Shown piece after piece: positions 1 to 7,021 of a DNA stretch of 64,000 nt. Positions within the stretch are counted from its first letter, which is position 1, and every line of letters begins with the position of its first letter. The notes beneath the pieces are model-generated. The model ran no database searches, was not told the DNA's origin, and saw only the letters and a list, made by a program, of their open reading frames with translations. The stretch covers positions 5,704,001-5,768,000 of the forward strand of contig NZ_CP096276.1 in assembly GCF_024662235.1 (NCBI RefSeq). Direction: 5' to 3'. The translations under genes and the position numbers were made by a program. Source of the DNA: Pimelobacter simplex. Its GTDB lineage: Bacteria > Actinomycetota > Actinomycetes > Propionibacteriales > Nocardioidaceae.

Positions 1-301
1 GGTAGCAGGCGAGGAAGCCCGCGAACACGTCGTCGGCGAGCGCGTCGTCGGCGAGGTTCCACGACGGGAGGAACTCGCGGATGCGCACCCGGCGCTGCTC
101 GGTGTAGGTGATCTCGCGGCGCTGGGCGCGCTCGTAGTGCCGGTTCTCCAGCACGCACCAGCGCTCGGCGTGGGCCTCGAGCTCGGCGGGAGTGTCGGCC
201 AGCCCGAGGCCGGTCAGCCAGGCGCGCAGGGCGCGGTCGGCCGCACCGCGGTGGTCCACCAGGGTGTCGTCCAGGTCGAGGAGCAGTGCCTGGAACGTCA
301 T
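1..301 (-). CDS. HAD-superfamily hydrolase, N-terminal 100 residues (cut by window edge)
   Basis: The reading frame starts at an ATG at 301 and runs off the left edge, so only the first 100 residues are present. The N-terminus carries the HAD motif I sequence DLDDTLVD around residues 9-16, with the two aspartates that form the nucleophile and acid/base pair in this superfamily. The following region is helical and rich in Arg and Glu, as expected for a cap domain. It lies 39 bp downstream of trpS on the same strand and may be co-transcribed with it. The substrate cannot be inferred from the N-terminus; phosphatase or phosphoglycolate-phosphatase-like activity is the family default. Confidence 0.8.
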   Translation of the reverse strand, partial: MTFQALLLDLDDTLVDHRGAADRALRAWLTGLGLADTPAELEAHAERWCVLENRHYERAQRREITYTEQRRVRIREFLPSWNLADDALADDVFAGFLACY

Positions 302-340
302 TCCGCGAAGTCTGCCAGCGGCCGCCGACACTCTCCGAAC

Positions 341-1297
341 TCAGAGCCCGACCGCCTCCCGGGCCGCGCTCAGGACCGGCGCGGTGACCGCGCGGCAGTG
401 CTCGGCGCCGCGCTCGAAGACCTCCTGGACGTACGCCGGATCGGCCGCCAGCTCGGCGTACCGGGCCTGGATCGGGGCCAGTTCGGCGACCACGGCGTCG
501 GTGACGGCCGCCTTGAGGGCGCCGTAGGTGGCGATGCCGTCCGCGGATCCTCCGCACGCGGTGAGGACCTCGATCAGGTTGGTCACGCCGGGCTTGGCGT
601 CGCGGTCGGCGCGCACCGAGGCCGGGCCGGTGTCGGAGTCGGTGACCGCGCGCGCGACCTTGCGCCGTACGACGTCGGGCGGGTCGAGCAGCGCGATCGA
701 GCCCGCGTCGGGCCCGGACTTGCTCATCTTGCGGGTCGGCTCGGCCAGGTCCATGACGCGGGCGCCGGCGGGAGGGACGGTGATCTCGGGGATGGCGAAG
801 ACCTCGCCGTAGGTCGCGTTGAAGCGCAGCGCGATGTCCCGGGTGAGCTCGACGTGCTGGCGCTGGTCGTCGCCGACCGGGACCTGCTCGGGGCGGTAGA
901 GCAGGATGTCCGCGGCCATCAGCACCGGGTAGGTGAAGAGCGAGCAGCGGACCGTCTCGTGGCGGCGGGACTTCTCCTTGAACTGAATCATTCGGCTGAG
1001 CTCGCCGGTGGTGGCGACGCACTCCAGCAGGAAGGACAGCTCGGTGTGCGCCGGCACCCGGCTCTGCCGGAAGAGCGTGCTGCGGTCGAGGCCCACGGCG
1101 AGGAGCAGCGTGCTCTGCTCGGTGATCGCGGTGCGCAGCGTCGCGGCGTCGCGCGGGGTGGTGAGGGCGTGCAGGTCGGAGATGCCGTAGAAGCACTCCG
1201 CAGAGTCTTGGCCCGCGCGCATGGGACGCAGGGCGCCGAGCAGGTTGCCGAGCGTGAGGCGTCCGCTGGGGGTGAGGAGGGAGAGTCGTCGGGTCAT
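341..1297 (-). CDS. trpS: Tryptophanyl-tRNA synthetase, probably an auxiliary copy
   Basis: Class I aminoacyl-tRNA synthetase that charges tRNA-Trp with tryptophan in the cytoplasm. The 318-residue product has the HIGH-like motif TLGN (residues 15-18), the GDDQ segment (142-145; usually GEDQ) and an intact KMSKS loop (190-194). Length is slightly below the usual 330-340. The ATG at 1297 has an AGGAG five bases upstream. What stands out is the upstream region: a short leader ORF with two adjacent Trp codons and overlapping stem-loops, so expression is probably raised when charged tRNA-Trp is scarce. Such Trp-codon attenuation is known for the auxiliary, indolmycin-resistant TrpRS of Streptomyces coelicolor; that this copy is auxiliary is inference, since the rest of the genome is not visible. 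Confidence 0.93.
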   Translation of the reverse strand: MTRRLSLLTPSGRLTLGNLLGALRPMRAGQDSAECFYGISDLHALTTPRDAATLRTAITEQSTLLLAVGLDRSTLFRQSRVPAHTELSFLLECVATTGELSRMIQFKEKSRRHETVRCSLFTYPVLMAADILLYRPEQVPVGDDQRQHVELTRDIALRFNATYGEVFAIPEITVPPAGARVMDLAEPTRKMSKSGPDAGSIALLDPPDVVRRKVARAVTDSDTGPASVRADRDAKPGVTNLIEVLTACGGSADGIATYGALKAAVTDAVVAELAPIQARYAELAADPAYVQEVFERGAEHCRAVTAPVLSAAREAVGL

Positions 1298-1451
1298 GGG
1301 TGCTCCTGGAGAGAGGGCCCACGGGCGGCCACCACGGGCCGTGAAGCACGACGGCCGCCCGTGGGCGGCCGGTGAGAGAGGTGTGTCGAGGGGGCGGCCG
1401 CCGTCAGGCGCGCCACCACCGCAGCTGCGAGGAGATCAGCGGGGTCGACAC
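1298..1451 (-). promoter_or_regulatory. Candidate ribosome-mediated attenuator in the trpS leader
   Basis: In transcript order four segments can pair in alternative ways: segment 1 (1402-1396), 2 (1370-1364), 3 (1359-1353) and 4 (1330-1317). Pair 1:2 is 7 bp, 2:3 is a perfect 7-bp stem with a 4-nt loop, and 3:4 (extended to 1366-1353 with 1330-1317) is a perfect 14-bp stem with a 22-nt loop. 2:3 and 3:4 exclude each other. The two Trp codons of the leader peptide lie just before segment 1, so a ribosome stalled there would mask segment 1 and favour 2:3. The 3:4 stem has only a CU-rich tail, not a U-tract. The trpS Shine-Dalgarno (1307-1303) lies outside the stems. Confidence 0.7.
1404..1451 (-). 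CDS. trpS leader peptide with tandem Trp codons
   Basis: A 15-residue ORF (GTG at 1451, TGA at 1404-1406) encodes VSTPLISSQLRWWRA. Two consecutive TGG codons at residues 12-13 sit three codons before the stop. The ORF starts 7 bp after the TetR stop codon and has no strong Shine-Dalgarno, so it is either translationally coupled to TetR or translated from a leaderless transcript. Its role is presumably to sense tRNA-Trp charging by ribosome stalling; the peptide itself need have no function. Confidence 0.7.
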   Translation of the reverse strand: MSTPLISSQLRWWRA

Positions 1452-1458
1452 GTCCCGA

Positions 1459-2070
1459 TCATCCCACGCGGCGCAGGACGTCGACGTCGGGGACCACCTC
1501 GCCGGGCGGGGTGAGCAGGCCGAGCATGGTCGCCGCGATCGCCCGGGCGGCCTCGTCGGCGGCCAGCTCGCCGTCGTACACGGAGGTGGCGGCGGCGTGG
1601 GTGACGCTGTGCATCGTGGTGACGAGCCACGAGACGGGCAGGTCGGTACGGAACCGGCCGGCCGCGCGGCCGTGCTCGATGAGGCGGCGGGCCCGTTCGC
1701 GCGGCTCGCCGTGGGCGGCGGCCATCTCGGCGACGGGCATGCTCTTCTCGGCGGCGACCACCAGGGCGCCGTACCGGAGGGTGGTCTGCCAGGTCGCGTC
1801 GATCAGGCGGACCATCGCCGCGGCGGGGTCGCCGCTCAGGTCGAGGCCGCGCAGCGAGGCCTCCGCCTCGGCCATCGCCCGCGCGACGACCGCCGCGACG
1901 AGGACCGCGCGCGACTCGAAGTGGCCGTAGAGCGTCACCCGGCCCACGCCGGCGGCCTTGGCGATGTCGTTGATGCTGGCGTCGGGGTCGCGCGCGAGGC
2001 ACGCGGTGGCGGCGTCGAGGATCGCCTCCACGTTGCGGCGCGCGTCGGCACGGAGCGGTCGGGTGGTCAC
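1459..2070 (-). CDS. TetR/AcrR-family transcriptional regulator
   Basis: A 203-residue protein starting at a GTG (2070) that overlaps the end of the upstream gene by 4 bp. The N-terminal 60 residues form a typical TetR helix-turn-helix: a helix with EAILDAA, then IAKAAGV-GRVTLYGHF, the most conserved stretch of the family. The remainder is helical ligand-binding domain. It is the third gene of an exporter / membrane protein / TetR operon, so it most likely represses that operon, binding the two palindromes at 3926-3972. The ligand is unknown. A longer frame extends upstream in the same phase but overlaps two other genes and is not coding. Confidence 0.88.
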   Translation of the reverse strand: MTTRPLRADARRNVEAILDAATACLARDPDASINDIAKAAGVGRVTLYGHFESRAVLVAAVVARAMAEAEASLRGLDLSGDPAAAMVRLIDATWQTTLRYGALVVAAEKSMPVAEMAAAHGEPRERARRLIEHGRAAGRFRTDLPVSWLVTTMHSVTHAAATSVYDGELAADEAARAIAATMLGLLTPPGEVVPDVDVLRRVG

Positions 2071-2489
2071 GATGCAGTGATCGTAGGGCCCCGGTGGTGG
2101 CACCCGGCGTACTCCTCCCAGCGCCAGGCCATCGCGGCCAGCATGAGGACGAACATCGCCACGTGGCCGACCGCCATCAGGCCGCCGTCCCCGAGGACAC
2201 CGGCCCAGTGGAGGGGGACGGCGACCGCGAAGCCGGCGTACATCACCGCGCACATCTCGACGACGGGCGCCCAGCGGTGACCGCGGAACCTCATCCAGGC
2301 GGCCATCGGGACCGCCATCGTGGTGGCCATCACGAGCGTCTCGACCGTGGCCGAGCGCATCCAGGAGCCGTCCGCGGCCGCGCCGGTGGCGAGCATCCAG
2401 ACCGGCCAGAGGACGAGCATGCCGAGGAGCATGGCGGCCACCATCTCGCCGTAGTGCCGGGCGAACCGGCGTACCTGGCGCGTGCTCAC
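2067..2489 (-). CDS. Small integral membrane protein, about four membrane segments
   Basis: 140 residues, GTG start at 2489 overlapping the MFS stop codon (GTGA), stop overlapping the TetR start. The sequence is Met- and Ala-rich and hydrophobic, with about four predicted membrane segments (near residues 15-35, 45-62, 75-95 and 105-125) and an unusual density of Met and Trp. I do not recognise the family. Tight coupling on both sides says it belongs to the exporter operon, possibly as an accessory subunit. No enzymatic motif is visible. Confidence 0.75.
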   Translation of the reverse strand: MSTRQVRRFARHYGEMVAAMLLGMLVLWPVWMLATGAAADGSWMRSATVETLVMATTMAVPMAAWMRFRGHRWAPVVEMCAVMYAGFAVAVPLHWAGVLGDGGLMAVGHVAMFVLMLAAMAWRWEEYAGCHHRGPTITAS

Positions 2490-3913
2490 CGGGCACGTCC
2501 CGGGACCGACATGAGCGAGACGAGCGCGGCGGCACCGGCGACGCCGGCCGCGACGGCGAAGCCGTGCACGAACCCGTCGGCGGTGCTCCCGGCGATGCTG
2601 GCCGCGGCGACGCTGGAGATCACGGCGGCGCCGAGCGAGGCGCCGAACTCGTGGAAGGTGCTGACGATCCCGGACACGATCCCCGACTCGTGGGGCGCGA
2701 CGTGGCCGAGCGCGGTCGCGGACGCCGCGACGAAGAGGACACCGAGCCCGAGGGCCGCGCCGGTGGTGCCGGCGACGACGGCGGTGGTGCCCTCGACCAG
2801 CGCCGGTACGACGAACCCGGCCCCCGCGACCACGAAGCCCACCGTGGCCAGGGCCCGGGCGCCGAGGCGCTGGATCAGGTGGCCCCCGGCGGTGGCGCCG
2901 ACGATGGTGGCGAGCGCGACCGGGAGGAAGAACAGGCCGGTCGCGAGCGCACCACGACCGGCGTGGTGCTGGAGGTAGAAGGTGCCGAGGAAGAAGCCGG
3001 CCACCATGAGCGCGGTCGCCGAGACGATGAGGAAGGTGCCGGAGGCGACCGGGCGGCGGGTGAGCAGGCGCAGGTCCATCAGGGGGGAGCGGGCGGTGCG
3101 CTGGCGCAGGCCGAAGAGCACGTAGAGGGCGACCGCTGCGGCGAGCAGGCCGAGGGTGCGGCCGCCGACCCAGCCGTGGTCGCCGGCGCCGATGAGGGCG
3201 TAGATCGCGGTGCCGGTGGCGGCGGTGACCAGGGCGGCGCCGAGGAGGTCGAGGCGGGCGGGGGCGGTGGGCGGGGTCGGCACGGCCGGCGCGGTCGTCG
3301 TACCGGAGGGGAGGCGGCGGGCGAGCCCGACCGCGACGACCAGCCCGATGGGGACGTTGACGAAGAACACCCACGGCCAGCCGGGGCCCGCGGTGAGGAT
3401 CCCGCCGAGCAGGACGCCGAGCGCGGCTCCGCCGCCGCCCAGCGCGGACCAGACGCCGAGCGCCCGGTGCCGCTCCTCGCCGTGGAAGAGGTGGAGCAGG
3501 GCGGACAGGGCGGCCGGGGAGAGCAGTGCGGCGCCGACACCCTGGGCGACCCGGCTGCCGACGAGCAGCTCGGGGGAGCCGGCCAGCCCCGCGGTCAGCG
3601 AGGCGGCGGTGAAGAGGGCGAGCCCGGTCAGCACGACCGGGCGGGAGCCGAGCAGGTCGGTGACCCGGCCGCCGAGCAGCATGAGGCCGCCGAAGGCGAG
3701 CGTGTAGGCGCTGACCACCCAGGTGGTCGCGGCGCGGGAGAGGTCCAGGTCGGCCCCGACGTGGGGGAGCGCGACCGCGACGACGGTGACGTCGACGATC
3801 AGCATCAGCTGGGCGGTGCCGAGCAGGGCGAGGGTGCCCCACCGGCGCGGATCGGGCTCGGTGCCCGGGTGGGGGTCGTGGCCGGAGGCGGCCGGGGCGG
3901 GCGCGTGGGTCAT
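2486..3913 (-). CDS. MFS drug exporter, DHA2 (14-TMS, EmrB/QacA) family
   Basis: 475-residue proton-driven exporter of the inner membrane. After a short Pro-rich cytoplasmic N-terminus the first helix contains the DHA2 hallmark LMLIVDVTVVAVALP (about residues 36-50), followed by WVVSAYTLAFGGLMLLGGR (motif A region) and RVAQGVGAALLSPAALS (motif C region). Fourteen hydrophobic segments can be counted. The ATG at 3913 is preceded by a Shine-Dalgarno AGGAG (TTAGGAGTTCC). Operator-like repeats lie 10-60 bp upstream. Substrates of the family are lipophilic drugs and cations; the specific substrate here is unknown, though the neighbouring Trp-responsive trpS makes a Trp analogue an attractive idea. 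Confidence 0.92.
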   Translation of the reverse strand: MTHAPAPAASGHDPHPGTEPDPRRWGTLALLGTAQLMLIVDVTVVAVALPHVGADLDLSRAATTWVVSAYTLAFGGLMLLGGRVTDLLGSRPVVLTGLALFTAASLTAGLAGSPELLVGSRVAQGVGAALLSPAALSALLHLFHGEERHRALGVWSALGGGGAALGVLLGGILTAGPGWPWVFFVNVPIGLVVAVGLARRLPSGTTTAPAVPTPPTAPARLDLLGAALVTAATGTAIYALIGAGDHGWVGGRTLGLLAAAVALYVLFGLRQRTARSPLMDLRLLTRRPVASGTFLIVSATALMVAGFFLGTFYLQHHAGRGALATGLFFLPVALATIVGATAGGHLIQRLGARALATVGFVVAGAGFVVPALVEGTTAVVAGTTGAALGLGVLFVAASATALGHVAPHESGIVSGIVSTFHEFGASLGAAVISSVAAASIAGSTADGFVHGFAVAAGVAGAAALVSLMSVPGRAR

Positions 3914-3922
3914 CGGAACTCC

Positions 3923-3972
3923 TAAGTCGAACAGTGATGTTCAGGATCATAAGTCGAACATGCATGTACGAC
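3923..3972 (-). promoter_or_regulatory. Two candidate TetR operators upstream of the exporter operon
   Basis: Two 20-bp sites begin with the same half GTCGAACA, exactly 27 bp apart. Site 1 (3926-3945) contains a perfect GAACA-GTGA-TGTTC dyad. Site 2 (3953-3972) is a 20-bp palindrome, GTCG..CGAC, with a single mismatched pair around a perfect ACATGCATGT core. The 11-mer TAAGTCGAACA is repeated exactly at 3923-3933 and 3950-3960. Position and symmetry fit operators of the TetR gene in this operon. Confidence 0.65.
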
Positions 3973-4095
3973 AAGAGCCTCGGGCGACGGTCGGAGCGAG
4001 GCGTTTGCGTGCGATCCACGGCGGTGGCACGGTGGAGGGACGGCTGATGAGATCGGGGTTCGGTCAAGGCGACACGCCGGATCCCCAAAAGTTTC

Positions 4096-4138
4096 ACTGA
4101 TGAATCTCTTCCCCATCAGTCACATCTGGCTCTACTCT
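4096..4138 (+). promoter_or_regulatory. Dyad and -10-like element upstream of the small HTH gene
   Basis: The 236-bp gap between the exporter operon and the HTH gene holds no ORF. It contains an inverted repeat ACTGATG (4096-4102) / CATCAGT (4114-4120) and a -10-like TACTCT at 4133-4138, about 70 bp before the HTH start. The repeat could be an operator; no clear -35 is seen. Confidence 0.35.
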
Positions 4139-4208
4139 CACTCACGAGGCGTCCGCAGGGTTCACAGCTGGGGAAGGCGGTGACGGACGCGCAGAAAGCT
4201 GGTTGGTC

Positions 4209-4424
4209 ATGGCTCCTCCGTCGCGCGAGCGCACCGAGTCCCTCCCGGACCCGAAGTTCCTCACCATCGCCGAGGTCGCCTCGGTCATGAGGGTGTCGAA
4301 GATGACCGTCTACCGCCTGGTCCACAACGGCGACCTCCCGGCGGTCCGCGTCGGCCGGTCGTTCCGCGTCACCGAGCACGACGTGGACGAGTACCTCCGC
4401 AAGTCCTTCTACTCCGCCGGCTGA
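4209..4424 (+). CDS. Small MerR/excisionase-type helix-turn-helix protein (BldC-like)
   Basis: 71 residues, almost all of it a winged HTH: FLTIAEVASVMRVSKMTVYRLVHNGDLPAVRVGRS..V, the pattern of excisionase/BldC-type DNA-binding domains, where TVYRLV is the recognition helix and RVGRSFRV the wing. ATG at 4209 is preferred over an in-frame TTG two codons upstream. It precedes bS22 and the epimerase, a gene order that recurs in actinobacteria, so it is more likely a housekeeping or developmental regulator than a phage excisionase; no integrase or att site is nearby. Targets are unknown. Confidence 0.85.
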   Translation: MAPPSRERTESLPDPKFLTIAEVASVMRVSKMTVYRLVHNGDLPAVRVGRSFRVTEHDVDEYLRKSFYSAG

Positions 4425-4490
4425 GCGCCGCCGCGAGTACGCCGACCGCCCCGGGCGGCGGTGCGATCTTCGTCCCATCTCCTGCGCTGA

Positions 4491-4521
4491 TTCACCGCGG
4501 TCACGCGCTGCCGGATAGGCT
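4491..4521 (+). promoter_or_regulatory. Candidate promoter of the bS22 gene
   Basis: TTCACC (4491-4496) and TAGGCT (4516-4521) are separated by 19 bp and lie about 80 bp upstream of the bS22 start. The -10 fits the actinobacterial TANNNT pattern; the spacing is slightly long. Confidence 0.4.
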
Positions 4522-4599
4522 GACCCGGTGCTCCGGGGTCTACCCGGTGCGACGTACGTCCGCCGAGCGGCCTCGTTCGGCGATCTGGAGAGGTTCCAC

Positions 4600-4701
4600 G
4601 TGGGTTCTGTCATCAAGAAGCGCCGCAAGCGCATGGCGAAGAAGAAGCACCGCAAGCTGCTGAAGAAGACGCGCGTTCAGCGTCGCAAGCTCGGCAAGTA
4701 A
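4600..4701 (+). CDS. 30S ribosomal protein bS22 / AURKAIP1-COX24 domain protein
   Basis: A 33-residue, extremely basic protein ([19 protein letters not shown]..., ending RRKLGK) that matches the tiny actinobacterial ribosomal protein bS22 found in mycobacterial ribosomes and related to the mitochondrial AURKAIP1 C-terminus. The start is a GTG at 4600 preceded by GGAGAGG with good spacing; the stop is TAA, rare in this window. Over half the residues are Lys or Arg, as expected for an rRNA-binding peptide. It is commonly missed by gene callers because of its size. Confidence 0.9.
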   Translation: MGSVIKKRRKRMAKKKHRKLLKKTRVQRRKLGK

Positions 4702-4773
4702 GCCGGGCGCTCGGGGCGTTCTCGCCGTGCCGGTGCGCAGCTGCGCACCGGCCTGATCCGAGGAGTCGGTGGA

Positions 4774-5835
4774 ATGGGCACCGGACGCACGGTCCTGGTC
4801 ACCGGGGTCTCCCGCGACCTCGGCCGCACGCTGGCTCGCACGCTCGCGACCGACCCCGGCATCGACCGGGTGATCGGCGTCGACGTCATCCCGCCACGGG
4901 GTGATCTCGGCGACGTCACCTTCGTGCGCGCGGACATCCGCAACCCGGTCATCGCCAAGGTCATCGCCAAGGAGGACGTCGACACCGTCGTCCACATGAG
5001 CGTGATCGCGACCCCGGGATCCGCTGGTGCCCGCGGCACCATGAAAGAGCTCAACGTCATCGGGACGATGCAGCTCCTCGCGGCGTGCCAGAAGGCCGAG
5101 GGTCTGCGCTCGCTCGTGGTGAAGTCCTCGACGATCGCCTACGGCGCCAGCAGCCGCGACCCCGCCATGTTCACCGAGGACATGGAGCCGCGGCGCCCGG
5201 CCCGTACGGGATACGCCAAGGACGTCGCCGAGGTCGAGCAGTACGTCCGCGGCTTCGCGCGCCGTCGTCCCGACGTGTCGGTGACCCTGCTGCGCTGCGC
5301 CAACGTCATCGGCCCGCGGGTGGTCAGCCCGCTGACGTCGTACTTCCGGCTGCCGGTGATCCCGACGGTGCTCGGCTTCGACCCACGGTTGCAGTTCCTC
5401 CACGAGAGCGACCTCAACCGGGTGCTGCGCCACGCCGTCCACGAGGACCCCGGCGGCACCTTCAACATCGCCGGCGACGGCCTGCTGATGCTCTCCCAGG
5501 CGCTGCGCCGCGCCGGGCGGACCAGCGCCCCGGTCCCCGGCTTCGCCTTCGGCGGCCTCGGCTCGGCGCTCAAGTCGGCGCGCGTCGCCGATCTCTCGCC
5601 CGAGCTGGTCGCCTTCCTGACCTACGGTCGCGGCGTCGACACCACCCGGATGCGCACCGAGCTCGGCTTCGAGCCGCGCTACGACACCGCCGCCGCCTTC
5701 AACGAGTTCGCGGCCGCGCTGCCGCCCGGCGGCCGTCGTGCCGAACGGGTGCTGGGCGCGCTGGCCGAGCGTCTGCCCCCGGTCGAGGACGACCGTCCCG
5801 TCCAGCTCACGGTCGCCGGAGGCCCCCATGGGTGA
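4774..5835 (+). CDS. NAD-dependent epimerase/dehydratase-like SDR protein
   Basis: 353 residues of the extended short-chain dehydrogenase fold. The dinucleotide-binding loop reads TGVSRDLGR (residues 10-18), a departure from the usual TGGxGxxG. The GAG..NVIGT segment and LRCANVIGP are typical of nucleotide-sugar epimerases. The catalytic YxxxK is not obvious: the expected place has GYAKDVAEVE, so the Tyr-Lys spacing is abnormal and the enzyme may be divergent or non-catalytic. The substrate is unknown. It lies 72 bp after bS22 and overlaps the acyltransferase by 8 bp, so these are probably one transcription unit acting in envelope or lipid metabolism. Confidence 0.82.
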   Translation: MGTGRTVLVTGVSRDLGRTLARTLATDPGIDRVIGVDVIPPRGDLGDVTFVRADIRNPVIAKVIAKEDVDTVVHMSVIATPGSAGARGTMKELNVIGTMQLLAACQKAEGLRSLVVKSSTIAYGASSRDPAMFTEDMEPRRPARTGYAKDVAEVEQYVRGFARRRPDVSVTLLRCANVIGPRVVSPLTSYFRLPVIPTVLGFDPRLQFLHESDLNRVLRHAVHEDPGGTFNIAGDGLLMLSQALRRAGRTSAPVPGFAFGGLGSALKSARVADLSPELVAFLTYGRGVDTTRMRTELGFEPRYDTAAAFNEFAAALPPGGRRAERVLGALAERLPPVEDDRPVQLTVAGGPHG

Positions 5836-7021
5836 CGCCGAGATCATCCCGATCGGTACCCGCGGGCAGCCCGGCCGCGGCACCGGCAAGCGTCCCTCCG
5901 CCGCCGCGCGCGGGCTCGCGCCCAAGACCGGCGCGCCCGCCCGCAAGGCGCCGGCGGCCAAGAAGCCCGCCGCGGGGACGCCGCCGTCCCCGCCCCAGCC
6001 CGACCTCGCGGCCGAGACGCCGGTCATCGAGACCGCGCCGGTGAGCGACGCGCCCGCCGTACCGGAGCCGGCGGCGGGAGCGGCCGCCGCGGCACGCACC
6101 GAGGAGCGCGGCCTCAGCCCGCTCGCCGGGATCCCGGTCGGCGACTGGCTCGCCGCCTTCCAGCACGCCAGCAAGGAGCTCTTCGGCGACCAGTGGGAGC
6201 CCCAGCTGGCCCGCTTCCTGGCGTTTCTGCGCCGCCGCCTGACCGGTGAGTACGTCGTCGACGAGTACGGCTTCGACGCCGAGGTCACCGAGCGCTTCTT
6301 CATGGCCGCGCTGCGCCCGGTCGCCCAGAAGTGGTTCCGGATCGAGGTCCGCGGCGTCGAGAACATCCCGGCCGAGGGCGGCGCCCTGGTCGTCTCGAAC
6401 CACTCCGGCACGATCCCGGTCGACGGCCTGATGACCATGGTCTCGATCCACGACCAGACCGGCCGCCACCTGCGCCCGCTCGGCGCGGACCTGGTCTTCC
6501 GGCTCCCGGTCGTCGGCAGCCTGGCCCGCAAGGGCGGCGCCACCCTGGCCTGCAACGAGGACGCCGAGCGGATGCTCAGCGACGGCAAGCTCGTCGGCGT
6601 GTGGCCCGAGGGCTTCAAGGGCATCGGCAAGCCGTTCTCGGACCGCTACAAGCTCCAGCGCTTCGGCCGCGGCGGCTTCGTCTCGGCGGCGCTGCGCACC
6701 GGCGTACCGATCGTCCCGCTGTCCGTCGTGGGCGCCGAGGAGATCTACCCCCTCGTCGGCAACATCCCCTCGCTGGCCCGCCTGCTCGGCGTCCCGTACA
6801 TCCCGATCACGCCGTTCTTCCCGCTGCTCGGCCCGCTCGGCCTGGTGCCGCTGCCGTCGAAGTGGCTGCTCGAGTTCGGCGAGCCGATCCGCACCGACGA
6901 GTACGACGCCGGCGCGGCCGAGGACCCGATGCTGGTCTTCAACGTGACCGACCAGGTCCGCGAGACCATCCAGCACACGCTCTACAACCTGCTGCGCGAG
7001 CGGGAGTCCGTCTTCCGCTGA
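5828..7021 (+). CDS. Lysophospholipid (PlsC-like) acyltransferase with disordered N-terminus
   Basis: 397 residues with an ATG at 5828 inside the end of the epimerase gene. The first ~95 residues are Ala/Pro/Lys-rich and probably disordered. The C-terminal two thirds is a glycerolipid acyltransferase domain: NHSGTIPVDG (about residues 195-204) is the catalytic His block, although the His-Asp spacing is longer than the classical HX4D, and WPEGFKGIGK (about 258-267) is the substrate-binding PEG block. It probably acylates a lysophospholipid or related acceptor at the membrane. Pairing with an SDR protein is conserved in actinobacteria; the acceptor is not known. Confidence 0.85.
   Translation: MGDAEIIPIGTRGQPGRGTGKRPSAAARGLAPKTGAPARKAPAAKKPAAGTPPSPPQPDLAAETPVIETAPVSDAPAVPEPAAGAAAAARTEERGLSPLAGIPVGDWLAAFQHASKELFGDQWEPQLARFLAFLRRRLTGEYVVDEYGFDAEVTERFFMAALRPVAQKWFRIEVRGVENIPAEGGALVVSNHSGTIPVDGLMTMVSIHDQTGRHLRPLGADLVFRLPVVGSLARKGGATLACNEDAERMLSDGKLVGVWPEGFKGIGKPFSDRYKLQRFGRGGFVSAALRTGVPIVPLSVVGAEEIYPLVGNIPSLARLLGVPYIPITPFFPLLGPLGLVPLPSKWLLEFGEPIRTDEYDAGAAEDPMLVFNVTDQVRETIQHTLYNLLRERESVFR

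Noticed and set aside
2067..4097. A 676-codon minus-strand frame over the exporter
   Set aside because: Only its last 140 codons, after a GTG that overlaps the MFS stop, form a hydrophobic protein; the upstream part is the MFS gene in a wrong frame.
4209..4424. Prophage or integrative element suggested by the excisionase-like protein
   Set aside because: No integrase, att repeat or phage gene nearby; the gene is in a conserved housekeeping context with bS22.
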